A stretch of 6,588 nucleotides of DNA from Cytophagales bacterium. GTDB taxonomy: Bacteria; Bacteroidota; Bacteroidia; Cytophagales; JAAEPT01. The translations under genes were made by a program, and so were the position numbers. Positions 1 to 4,998 of the stretch are shown here, one piece after another (the first letter of the stretch is position 1; each line of letters starts with the position of its first letter). The notes beneath the pieces are model-generated. The model did not search any database and was not told the DNA's origin. It saw only the letters and a list, made by a program, of their open reading frames with translations. The DNA lies in the NCBI GenBank assembly GCA_011524675.1, contig WTJX01000376.1:1-6588 (forward strand), in the 5' to 3' direction.

Positions 1-451
1 GTGCGCTATCCAAAGCACCACCCATACCGATGATTTTGTTTTTTGGAAGGTCTGTAGATTTGTGTACCAAATAAGTCATGGTATCCATAGGATTAGATAC
101 TACGATGATGATGGTATCTGGTGAGTGCTTCAATAAGTTTTCTGTAACAGACTTTACGATACCTGCATTGATGCCGATAAGCTCTTCTCTCGTCATCCCT
201 GGTTTTCTAGGAATACCAGAAGTGATGACACAAACATCACTACCCGCTGTTTTTGTGTAATCGTTGGTACTACCTACAATTTTGGTGTCAAAAGAGTTTA
301 AAGAAGCAGTTTGCATCAAATCCATTGCTTTACCTTCGGCAAATCCTTCTTTGATGTCAAGAATTACTACTTCAGAAGCAAAATCTTTGATGGCTATGTA
401 TTCTGCACAGCTAGCACCTACAGCACCAGCACCTACAACGGTAACTTTCAT
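1..451 (-). CDS. mdh: Malate dehydrogenase, N-terminal 150 residues (cut by window edge)
   Basis: Catalyses NAD-dependent interconversion of malate and oxaloacetate in the TCA cycle, in the cytoplasm. The frame starts at the ATG at 451-449 (MKVTVVGAGAVGA) and runs open to the left edge, so the C-terminal half is outside the window. Visible landmarks are the Rossmann glycine loop GAGAVG (residues 7-12), the acidic residue Asp32 ending strand 2 (typical of NAD rather than NADP binding), the mobile active-site loop GIPRKPGMTREEL with the two substrate arginines Arg82 and Arg88, the SNPMD motif (119-123, Asn120), and GMGGALDSA at the edge just before the next catalytic arginine would be expected. 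This is the LDH-like MDH type found in Bacteroidota. No Shine-Dalgarno sequence is seen. It lies 78 bases downstream of ispE on the same strand and has its own promoter-like box, so it is probably transcribed separately as well as possibly by read-through. Confidence 0.96.
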   Translation of the reverse strand, partial: MKVTVVGAGAVGASCAEYIAIKDFASEVVILDIKEGFAEGKAMDLMQTASLNSFDTKIVGSTNDYTKTAGSDVCVITSGIPRKPGMTREELIGINAGIVKSVTENLLKHSPDTIIIVVSNPMDTMTYLVHKSTDLPKNKIIGMGGALDSA

Positions 452-509
452 AATTGTATATTTTGAATGATTACGATCTTAAAATCAGATGATAATTAAT
501 TTATTGCCA

Positions 510-517
510 CAAAGTTA
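510..517 (-). promoter_or_regulatory. Likely -7 promoter box for mdh
   Basis: On the minus strand this reads TAACTTTG, a full match to the Bacteroidota -7 consensus TAnnTTTG. It lies in the gap between ispE and mdh, about 58 bases upstream of the mdh ATG, giving a leader of roughly 50 bases. No clear TTTG -33 box is seen at about 20 bases further upstream, which is common for these promoters. Confidence 0.55.
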
Positions 518-529
518 AGCATGTAATTT

Positions 530-1351
530 TTAGAAATCATCTAATTTGAGACTTTTCACCGTATATTTTTTGTCAAAAGTGAGTTGAGGTGGTTTTTTAT
601 CAAAAATGGCATATACTGTTGCTCCAGAGCCTGTCATGCTGGCGTAGCATGCTCCTGCCTCATAGAGTTGTTGTTTTATGTCTTTCAAGAGGGGGTAGCT
701 TTTGAATAAGTGCTTTTCAAAATCATTCAGCACGATTTCATTCCACGAAAGTGGGAGAGAAGTTTCTAATGTATTCTTCAAATCATGGCTTGGCATTTGA
801 GGTTTTATGCCAGCATAGGCTTCTTGGGTGGAGATATGGATCGCTGGGTTGACCAATAAGATATAGTATTCGGATAGGTCAAGCTTGATGTCTTGGAATA
901 CATCTCCCTTTTCTATGGCAAAAGTAGGCTTGTTTTCAATAAAGAAAGCACAATCACTGCCTAATTGACGGGCATAGGTAATCATTTGTGCAGTGGTGAG
1001 TCCTAACGAAAATTGTTCGTTGAGGTTGATGATGGTGTAGGCTGCATCTGCCGAACCACCGCCAAGCCCTGCGCCGATAGGAATGATTTTGTGCAGATGA
1101 ATCAAGACGGGAGGGAGGTCGTAATCTTGCTTCAAGTGTTCGTAGGCTTGCAAGCATAAGTTGCTTGATGGGTCGCCAGGGATGTCAATACCAGAGGAAC
1201 TAAACTGTGTAGTAGTACTTGACGGTATAATCTCTAAAATATCTTTCCATCCTATAGGGTGAAAACAAGAAGCTAGGTTATGAAATCCGTCTGCTCTCTT
1301 TTCGGTGATGGATAGTCCTATGTTTATTTTTGCGTTTGGAAATACAACCAT
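530..1351 (-). CDS. ispE: 4-diphosphocytidyl-2-C-methyl-D-erythritol kinase
   Basis: GHMP-family kinase that phosphorylates 4-diphosphocytidyl-2-C-methyl-D-erythritol with ATP in the non-mevalonate (MEP) isoprenoid pathway; cytoplasmic. In the 273-residue protein from the ATG at 1351, the signatures are FPNAKINIGL (residues 4-13, Lys8), RADGFHNL (19-26), the GHMP phosphate-binding loop PIGAGLGGGSADAA (91-104), LGSDCAFFI with probable catalytic Asp133 (130-138), NDFE (209-212) and the third GHMP motif MTGSGATVY (239-247). A frame extension to a TTG at 1372 adds seven residues (MEIQLCF). The ATG at 1351 is preferred because MVVFPNAKIN is the usual family N-terminus. Length is normal for the family. 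No Shine-Dalgarno sequence is visible. An inverted repeat spans the start codon (separate entry). Confidence 0.96.
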   Translation of the reverse strand: MVVFPNAKINIGLSITEKRADGFHNLASCFHPIGWKDILEIIPSSTTTQFSSSGIDIPGDPSSNLCLQAYEHLKQDYDLPPVLIHLHKIIPIGAGLGGGSADAAYTIINLNEQFSLGLTTAQMITYARQLGSDCAFFIENKPTFAIEKGDVFQDIKLDLSEYYILLVNPAIHISTQEAYAGIKPQMPSHDLKNTLETSLPLSWNEIVLNDFEKHLFKSYPLLKDIKQQLYEAGACYASMTGSGATVYAIFDKKPPQLTFDKKYTVKSLKLDDF

Positions 1352-1373
1352 AAAGCAAAGTTGTATTTCCAAA
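1335..1373. repeat. Perfect 14-bp inverted repeat around the ispE start codon
   Basis: The arms TTTGGAAATACAAC (1335-1348) and GTTGTATTTCCAAA (1360-1373) are exact reverse complements with an 11-base spacer. On the ispE strand the spacer ends with the ATG, and the downstream arm encodes residues 2-5 and part of codon 6. In RNA this would be a 14-bp hairpin with the start codon at the 3' edge of the loop. In DNA it is a dyad covering the candidate -7 box and the start codon. Either could regulate ispE; which one depends on the transcription start. Confidence 0.7.
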
Positions 1374-1386
1374 GCTCAAATTCCAA
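1356..1386 (-). promoter_or_regulatory. Candidate ispE promoter (near-leaderless)
   Basis: On the minus strand there is a TTG (1386-1384), a 20-base spacer, then CAACTTTG (1363-1356), which is one base from the -7 consensus TAnnTTTG. Only four bases separate it from the ATG at 1351, so a transcript from here would be leaderless or nearly so. The spacing fits Bacteroidota sigma-A promoters, but the first base of the -7 box is off-consensus. Confidence 0.3.
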
Positions 1387-1447
1387 GTGAAAGCTATTGT
1401 ATTTCTATGTTTGTTACAGTTTTTAATTTATGTATGTAATTTGTTTA

Positions 1448-1472
1448 TAATGAGTTATTCAATACGCTGTAT
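1448..1472 (+). repeat. Bipartite repeat, copy 1
   Basis: TAATGAGTTATT (1448-1459) followed after 2 bases by ATACGCTGTAT (1462-1472). The same two blocks in the same order and orientation recur at 4205-4242, there separated by 15 bases. ATACGCTGTAT can form a small hairpin with a GCT loop. This copy precedes the paired element at 1493-1633. Function unknown. Confidence 0.5.
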
Positions 1473-1492
1473 CATTAGTGTTGTGCGGTTTC

Positions 1493-1633
1493 GCCCTTGG
1501 AGATTCCCCAGTAAATGAGCTGAAAATCAATGATTTTAAATTTGTTATAAAGAGTGTAGTAAGACTTTTTTCGGTGTCATCGCATGACTTACCGATTTTT
1601 GACTTATTTACTGGATAAGAAACCTCCACAGGC
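1493..1633. ncRNA. Candidate structured RNA or small inverted-repeat element
   Basis: The two ends of this roughly 140-base stretch pair with each other in nested steps. GCC 1493-1495 pairs with GGC 1631-1633. TGGAG 1498-1502 pairs with CTCCA 1624-1628. CCAGTAAATGAG 1508-1519 pairs with CTTATTTACTGG 1603-1614 (12 pairs, one G-T). Inside are two local hairpins: AAAATCA/TGATTTT (about 1524-1538), and TCGGT-GTCAT-CGC-ATGAC-TT-ACCGA (1571-1595), which has ten pairs and a TT bulge. On the plus strand the closing stem is followed within four bases by six T (1637-1642), which favours a plus-strand transcript ending there. No convincing promoter is seen. The shape (long closing stem, internal loops, arms) is loosely like a 6S-type RNA, but I do not recognise the sequence and do not assign it. 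The alternative is a MITE-like element with imperfect terminal repeats. Confidence 0.4.
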
Positions 1634-1862
1634 TTGTTTTTTGGTTACTATGATTCTTGTATAAAATCACAACTCATAATTACACTAGGTTTTTTTATAA
1701 GGTTTTACTCTAACCTACTTTATTTGCTCCCGACGCTTGGGCATCTAAGGAAAAGTAACATGAAAAAATCTAGCCTCTACTACTCACAGACATGTAAAAG
1801 TACTAAACATGACTTACTATTATAAAGTTAGCTAAAGTACTTAGTCGCTTTCTCTACAGGGG

Positions 1863-1881
1863 GAAAACCTGTTAGGTTTTC
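1863..1881. terminator. AT-rich hairpin, possible weak plus-strand terminator
   Basis: GAAAACCT and AGGTTTTC form a perfect 8-bp stem around a GTT loop, followed on the plus strand by the T-rich TTTC. No plus-strand gene precedes it except the candidate RNA element, so a terminator role is uncertain. The right arm is also the start of repeat copy A. Confidence 0.3.
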
Positions 1882-1909
1882 TTTCTATGTTTAACTTCGT
1901 AAAGTAGAA
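1869..1909 (+). repeat. Dispersed repeat, copy A
   Basis: The first module, 1869-1894 (starting CTGTTAGGTTTTC), matches 6504-6529 in 22 of 26 positions in the same orientation, and all four differences are transitions. The second module AACTTCGTAAAGTAGAA (1893-1909) is found as an exact 17-base reverse complement at 6538-6554. Two modules are therefore shared, one direct and one inverted, between the two ends of the accessory part of the window. Confidence 0.65.
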
Positions 1910-1938
1910 TTAATAGCTAATGTTGGCGGGGGTCATTC

Positions 1939-1966
1939 TTAAAACACTTCTACTGAAGTGTTTTAA
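1939..1966. terminator. Bidirectional hairpin terminator at the end of the membrane-protein gene
   Basis: TTAAAACACTTC (1939-1950) and GAAGTGTTTTAA (1955-1966) form a perfect 12-bp stem around TACT. The TAA stop of the minus-strand gene (1965-1963) lies inside the stem. The T-rich ends of both arms allow a weak intrinsic terminator in either direction; for the minus-strand gene the position is right. Confidence 0.55.
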
Positions 1967-2772
1967 ACGTTCAAGTACCATACTAATCGGTACACCTCAC
2001 CTATTTTAAGCTGTGTTATGCTGATGTCTATGATGTCATGTTGAGCATTTCTTCTTTTCAATGGCATAAAATCATTGCTTTTATGCCATTCTTCTTTTGA
2101 ATCACCTATCTCTTTATAATATAGTTCACAGTCATATAGCTTACCTTTTGGAAGTATTACGCTCAGATTATATTGCAAACAATAATGCATCATTTCGATA
2201 TTCCAAAATTCTTTGCTTACTTCTACTTCATTGTATGTCTGTTTGCTACCAAGAAAAGCATTTTTGCACTCTAGGTAGTATGTGGAGCAGTGACTTTTGT
2301 TTATAATGTGTTTTTGATCTAGGTTACTTATAAAGTTTACTTGTGTCAATCCGTTTTGCTGATGCCCACAATTGATTGTGGAGATATTACGAATTTCGCC
2401 TTTGTCTATGTACAAGTAAATATTGGGTGTAGTGTTTTTTTTGAGACTTAATTTGGTTATTCTGTCTTTCCTGTAAAAAGATACTAAACTACCATCTTCT
2501 TCTAAATACTCCATCTGACAGTTTATTTCTTTGTGTATGAACTTACTTTTTATCCCTTTGGTTTTTAAGATTCTGGTAGCGATGAAACGATTGAAAAAGT
2601 TTTGGAATAAGGCTAAAGCAATGATGATGCTTACAATCAAAAAGTACATTCCTGTAGGGCTATTTTTATCAGGACTTGTCATTGCTTCGTTGTACAGAAA
2701 AAAGAGAAGTAAGAAAATGCTGAGTGTAATAATTAGGATGGCTACGTTATTTCTTTTAGTGTTTATTTCCAT
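1963..2772 (-). CDS. Uncharacterised membrane-anchored protein with two N-terminal helices
   Basis: I do not recognise this 269-residue protein. Two hydrophobic segments are clear at about residues 9-28 (ILIITLSIFLLLFFLY) and 41-60 (GMYFLIVSIIIALALF), joined by a short polar loop (TSPDKNSPTG). A soluble domain of about 205 residues follows, with alternating hydrophobic positions that suggest mostly beta structure. The short N-terminus and the positive charge after helix 2 (FNRFIATRILKTKGIKSK) suggest a helical hairpin with the large domain in the cytoplasm. The soluble part has six cysteines, and no catalytic motif is visible. The ATG at 2772 is the start; no Shine-Dalgarno sequence is seen. 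It is flanked by repeat-rich gaps, has a hairpin on its stop codon, and appears to be a single-gene unit. Function unknown. Confidence 0.8.
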   Translation of the reverse strand: MEINTKRNNVAILIITLSIFLLLFFLYNEAMTSPDKNSPTGMYFLIVSIIIALALFQNFFNRFIATRILKTKGIKSKFIHKEINCQMEYLEEDGSLVSFYRKDRITKLSLKKNTTPNIYLYIDKGEIRNISTINCGHQQNGLTQVNFISNLDQKHIINKSHCSTYYLECKNAFLGSKQTYNEVEVSKEFWNIEMMHYCLQYNLSVILPKGKLYDCELYYKEIGDSKEEWHKSNDFMPLKRRNAQHDIIDISITQLKIGEVYRLVWYLNV

Positions 2773-2869
2773 TGTTTTTTATATGTTTTGATGAAGTGTT
2801 TTTTGTGATTTACTTTACTATCCTTTACAGAATTTATACGGGATAATAGCGGATTTATAAAAATAATAA

Positions 2870-2897
2870 ATTACAGAATAAGAATACTATTCGTAAT
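2870..2897. other. Hairpin in the gap upstream of the membrane-protein gene
   Basis: ATTAC-A-GAATA (2870-2880) pairs with TATTC-GTAAT (2888-2897), giving ten pairs with one bulged A and a 7-base loop. On the plus strand it is followed after three bases by six T (2901-2906), so it could act as a plus-strand terminator, although no plus-strand gene precedes it. It lies about 100 bases upstream of the 2772 start. Role uncertain. Confidence 0.3.
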
Positions 2898-2908
2898 GAA
2901 TTTTTTAT

Positions 2909-2943
2909 AAAAAAAAGGCGCTACATAAGTTGTGCAGCGCCTT
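2909..2943 (-). terminator. Rho-independent terminator of the SRPBCC/GyrI-like gene
   Basis: Read on the minus strand, AAGGCGCT (2943-2936) pairs with AGCGCCTT (2922-2915), with further pairing of ACA and TGT in the loop region, and the stem runs directly into a tract of eight T. This is the strongest terminator in the window. It lies about 60 bases after the stop of the minus-strand gene ending at 3003. Confidence 0.85.
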
Positions 2944-2971
2944 GTATATAATAGCATACATTCCTTCTCTT

Positions 2972-2990
2972 GGTACTTTGTACTATTCAG
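2972..2990 (+). repeat. Short GTACTT heptamer repeat, copy 1
   Basis: GGTACTT then TGTACTA then TTCAG. The same heptamer phase and the same TTCAG ending occur in the longer array at 4134-4166. It lies between the terminator and the stop codon of the SRPBCC/GyrI-like gene. Confidence 0.5.
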
Positions 2991-3002
2991 AGATAAGCTT
3001 TA

Positions 3003-3926
3003 TTATTTTGCAGGGATAAATACTTCTACCATCAAGTCTTTGGGAGCGGTATCTTTTGGGCTATTGAGATAAACTTCAAAAGGTGGTGTTTTCTTATTTA
3101 TTTTAAACTCTTTGTTTCTTCCCATGCTGTAAGCGGCTGTCCAAGCGTTGCCCAAATGGTGGTAAGCTCCAGTATGTTTGATCTTGTTTGCCTTTAGTTG
3201 AGGAAGTTTTTCAGAGAAAATGCCTTCTGCTAGCTCACTAGGTATTTCCTTTACTGGGACGCATGCTTTGTAGTTTACTTTATTATTGACCACATCCCAC
3301 TTGTCATATATCGTGAATGGGTTGCCTGCTACATTATCCATGTTTTCCATCAATGGGGCATATACTCTACCAAAGTCTTCGGGCATAGATTTTTCTAGTT
3401 CTTCTGCAGAGCATGTTCTTTTTACTGCGATATACTGGCAACTATCAACCGTATGTATGCCTTCAAATCCTAAAGTAGAATTTACCTCTCCTTGCTCTAT
3501 GTATTCTTTGAGCATTGTCAAGCCCCTTTCATAGTCCATGCCTATGAATGCTGTCATCATTTTTTTTAAGAAAAACAGAAAAAAAGGAAGACTACTATCC
3601 ATCAACCATGTAAGCTTAGTATTTTCATTTTCTTGCGTCAATACAAACTTGACTTTTGCTTTGGATTTCCAAGGTTTTAGAAAGGTAAGTGAGTAATTTA
3701 TCTCTTCGTTTGCTATGACATTGTCTATCACCATATTTCCTTCACCTACTCTTTTTCCTTCCCAAGCATATGATTTGTTATCATCAGCAATGGTTACGGT
3801 AGCTTGTGGATCCATGATTAGCCAAGGAGACCATGCTTTCCATTCATTAAAGTTTTTTAGAACTGTCGCTATTTTTTCTGTTGTGGCATTGATAGCGATT
3901 GATTTTTCTACGTGCATTTTGGGCAT
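3003..3926 (-). CDS. SRPBCC-domain protein fused to a GyrI-like ligand-binding domain
   Basis: The 307-residue cytoplasmic protein has two domains. Residues about 1-145 are an SRPBCC/polyketide-cyclase-like lipid-binding fold: the opening MHVEKSIAINATTEKIATVLKN, then FNEWKAWSPWLIMDPQ, then a strand set ending in a C-terminal helix (GMDYERGLTMLKEYIEQ). Residues about 155-305 match the GyrI-like, AraC effector-binding fold: YIAVKRTC near its start, DFGRVYAPLMENM, then KIKHTGAYHHLGNAWTAAYS and PPFEVYLNSP close to the end, with a glutamate near the C-terminus (MVEVFIPAK). This two-domain fusion is known in Bacteroidota and is annotated only by domain; a small hydrophobic or cationic ligand is likely but unproven. 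No DNA-binding domain is present. Start is at 3926; Met4 is an alternative start. A strong terminator follows. A 16-bp palindrome lies 16 bases upstream of the ATG. Confidence 0.88.
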   Translation of the reverse strand: MPKMHVEKSIAINATTEKIATVLKNFNEWKAWSPWLIMDPQATVTIADDNKSYAWEGKRVGEGNMVIDNVIANEEINYSLTFLKPWKSKAKVKFVLTQENENTKLTWLMDSSLPFFLFFLKKMMTAFIGMDYERGLTMLKEYIEQGEVNSTLGFEGIHTVDSCQYIAVKRTCSAEELEKSMPEDFGRVYAPLMENMDNVAGNPFTIYDKWDVVNNKVNYKACVPVKEIPSELAEGIFSEKLPQLKANKIKHTGAYHHLGNAWTAAYSMGRNKEFKINKKTPPFEVYLNSPKDTAPKDLMVEVFIPAK

Positions 3927-3942
3927 GACTGTTTTGTTTGAA

Positions 3943-3958
3943 TTTTTGAGCTCAAAAA
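3943..3958. promoter_or_regulatory. 16-bp perfect palindrome, candidate operator
   Basis: TTTTTGAGCTCAAAAA is identical to its reverse complement. It lies 16 bases upstream of the ATG of the SRPBCC/GyrI-like gene. On the minus strand it overlaps TTAGTTTTTG, a poor relative of the -7 box TAnnTTTG, so a protein bound here could control initiation. No regulator gene is adjacent. Confidence 0.45.
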
Positions 3959-4133
3959 CTAATAACTTTTAAACTAAAAACATAACACTAGGGGTGAAAA
4001 TATGGAGGGCTTTTGGTCAACTATAGTAGATAGGAAGCTAGTTGAATGTAGGAAGTACAAAGAATGTTTTCTTTTAAGTTGTTTGAGTACTTAAAAGTCA
4101 ATAGACTATCTTTTTTAAATGCTTTCCTTTCGT

Positions 4134-4166
4134 GGTACTTGGTACTTTATACTTCGTACTATTCAG
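4134..4166 (+). repeat. GTACTT heptamer tandem repeat, copy 2
   Basis: Four successive 7-base units, GGTACTT, GGTACTT, TATACTT and CGTACTA, are followed by TTCAG. Two of these units with the same TTCAG ending occur at 2972-2990. The units keep strict 7-base phase, which suggests slippage-type or mobile short repeats. Confidence 0.6.
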
Positions 4167-4204
4167 CAGTAATTTAGTTTTTGTTTTACTATAAGTCTTG
4201 ATTT

Positions 4205-4242
4205 TAATGAGTTATTGGGTTAAAAACAGTTATACGCTGTAT
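4205..4242 (+). repeat. Bipartite repeat, copy 2
   Basis: TAATGAGTTATT (4205-4216) and ATACGCTGTAT (4232-4242), the same two exact blocks as at 1448-1472, here 15 bases apart. The insert includes AAAAACAGTT, part of the repeat that flanks the following two-gene module. Confidence 0.5.
4222..4240 (+). repeat. Left flanking repeat of the DUF6169 module
   Basis: AAAAACAGTTATACGCTGT matches AAAAACTGTTGTACGTTAG at 4922-4940 in 14 of 19 positions, in direct orientation. The pair brackets the two-gene module 4303-4901, the left copy 62 bases before its start and the right copy 20 bases after its stop. This is weak evidence for the boundaries of a mobile cassette. Confidence 0.3.
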
Positions 4243-4289
4243 GTTTTTTTTAAAAACTTAATGCTAAGAGTCTTAGTTTAAAAATTTTG

Positions 4290-4297
4290 TATATTTG
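4290..4297 (+). promoter_or_regulatory. -7 promoter box of the small-protein/DUF6169 operon
   Basis: TATATTTG fits the Bacteroidota -7 consensus TAnnTTTG exactly and ends five bases before the ATG at 4303. Transcription would start at or next to the start codon, so the mRNA is probably leaderless or has a leader of a few bases. No clear -33 TTTG is present about 20 bases upstream. Confidence 0.6.
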
Positions 4298-4302
4298 TAT
4301 TA

Positions 4303-4446
4303 ATGAAAGATTCAAAAACTACAGTAATTCAAAACCCTACTCCTCAGCAATCAGCCCTAGTGAAAAAGCTAAGAGCAGAGAAAAAAGCTAGGAAAAAGGA
4401 ATTACAGGTCAAATACTTTGGTAAAGAGATTCCTAATAGTCTTTAA
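4303..4446 (+). CDS. Small lysine-rich protein, 47 residues, first gene of a two-gene operon
   Basis: ATG at 4303 to TAA at 4444-4446. The product has a polar N-terminus (MKDSKTTVIQNPTPQQ), a strongly basic and probably helical centre (VKKLRAEKKARKKELQ) and the tail YFGKEIPNSL. It has 10 Lys and 2 Arg against about 4 acidic residues, a net charge near +8. The last base of its stop is the first base of the next ATG (TAATG), so translation is probably coupled. It is supported by the exact -7 box just upstream, the coupling, and the contrast with the acidic partner. I do not recognise a family; a partner or antitoxin-like role is a guess from layout. Confidence 0.7.
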   Translation: MKDSKTTVIQNPTPQQSALVKKLRAEKKARKKELQVKYFGKEIPNSL

Positions 4447-4901
4447 TGAGTGAGTTTTCTTATAACATTACCACAGAAGAGGGTAATGAGTATATTATTT
4501 CTTTCAAAGAGTACCAATCTAGTTTAATTCCTGATTTATCAATACCCCTCTTTGATGTTGCACTTACTGAAAAAGTAATTAAGCAAACAAACAATCTCAA
4601 AACCTTATTTATCTTTTCTGATTATGTTGAAAGGTTTTTATACGATCATAACGCAATCTTATATTACTACTGTGATGATGCAGAAATAAGCAAAAGAAAT
4701 AAAGAAGTAAGTCCCCAAGAATTTAGATATAATTTATTTAATAGCTTGTTTGACAGAAAAGCCGATGACAATGTAGTAAGAGAAACGGTTATTTTAACTG
4801 ATGAAGATGCTTTAACCCATTATATTACGATTTTTGCTAACAAAGAAAATGAGACTGACTTGAATAAGGTCTTGAAACACCTGACTGGCTTAGACAAATA
4901 A
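4446..4901 (+). CDS. DUF6169-like protein of unknown function
   Basis: 151-residue soluble acidic protein (about 27 Asp/Glu against 16 Lys/Arg). It resembles the DUF6169 family of Bacteroidota from memory. The N-terminal strand pair is NITTEEGNEYIISFKEY. A segment then leads to a family-like core, KVIKQTNNLKTLFIFSDYVE, followed by FLYDHNAILYYYCDD (residues about 64-78). Then come RYNLFNSLFDRK (about 94-105), and a last part with ILTDEDALTHYITIFANKENE (about 116-136). No catalytic motif is obvious. The start ATG overlaps the stop of the 47-residue gene by one base, so the two are very likely co-expressed. Function is unknown, and a toxin-antitoxin or defence role is only inferred from the paired layout and decaying neighbours. 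Confidence 0.82.
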   Translation: MSEFSYNITTEEGNEYIISFKEYQSSLIPDLSIPLFDVALTEKVIKQTNNLKTLFIFSDYVERFLYDHNAILYYYCDDAEISKRNKEVSPQEFRYNLFNSLFDRKADDNVVRETVILTDEDALTHYITIFANKENETDLNKVLKHLTGLDK

Positions 4902-4921
4902 CAAAGAATTATATTGCAAGC

Positions 4922-4940
4922 AAAAACTGTTGTACGTTAG
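4922..4940 (+). repeat. Right flanking repeat of the DUF6169 module
   Basis: AAAAACTGTTGTACGTTAG, 14 of 19 positions identical to 4222-4240 and in the same orientation. It begins 20 bases after the stop codon at 4901. Confidence 0.3.
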
Positions 4941-4965
4941 GTTCAGCATGATCTAAATTAGGTCT

Positions 4966-4998
4966 CAATCTTAGTAAACTTGTTTTAGCTTAAGATTG
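4966..4998. repeat. First of two abutting hairpins
   Basis: CAATCTTA (4966-4973) and TAAGATTG (4991-4998) form a perfect 8-bp stem with a 17-base loop. The stem ends exactly where the second hairpin begins at 4999. It lies between the convergent DUF6169-like gene and the zeta-toxin remnant. Confidence 0.4.

Larger units (their letters stand above)
1374..1938. other. Gene-free stretch of about 565 bases
   Basis: No credible protein gene is seen. A 63-codon plus-strand frame at 1634-1825 begins at TTG, has no recognisable domain, and its start overlaps the end of the paired element. The stretch contains, in order, the bipartite repeat (1448-1472), the paired element (1493-1633), a hairpin (1863-1881) and the dispersed repeat copy A (1869-1909). 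The part at about 1640-1860 is AT-rich and holds nothing I can name. Confidence 0.6.
3959..4289. other. Divergent intergenic stretch of about 330 bases with repeats
   Basis: This lies between the minus-strand SRPBCC/GyrI-like gene and the plus-strand small-protein gene. No coding frame is supported. It contains a perfect 9-bp hairpin CTTTTAAGT/ACTTAAAAG (4071-4097, 9-base loop), the heptamer array (4134-4166), copy 2 of the bipartite repeat (4205-4242) and the left flanking repeat of the next module (4222-4240). Confidence 0.55.

Noticed and set aside
78..470. Two plus-strand frames opposite mdh
   Set aside because: Antisense shadows of the clear mdh coding sequence; their residues mirror conserved Mdh codons.
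1493..1633. Firm assignment of the paired element as 6S RNA, RNase P RNA, SRP RNA or tmRNA
   Set aside because: Size and shape only loosely suit 6S; diagnostic motifs of the RNase P, SRP and tmRNA genes are absent. It is left as an unassigned candidate.
1634..1825. 63-codon plus-strand frame starting at TTG
   Set aside because: Non-standard start overlapping the end of the paired element, no domain, no promoter or operon context, low-complexity hydrophobic and polar mix; probably chance in AT-rich DNA.
2531..2791. 86-codon plus-strand hydrophobic frame opposite the membrane-protein gene
   Set aside because: Its hydrophobic stretch is the complement of the transmembrane codons of the minus-strand gene, and the longer minus-strand frame has a matching terminator.
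4134..4166. Heptamer array as a CRISPR
   Set aside because: Seven-base contiguous units with no spacers and no cas genes; it is a simple tandem repeat.
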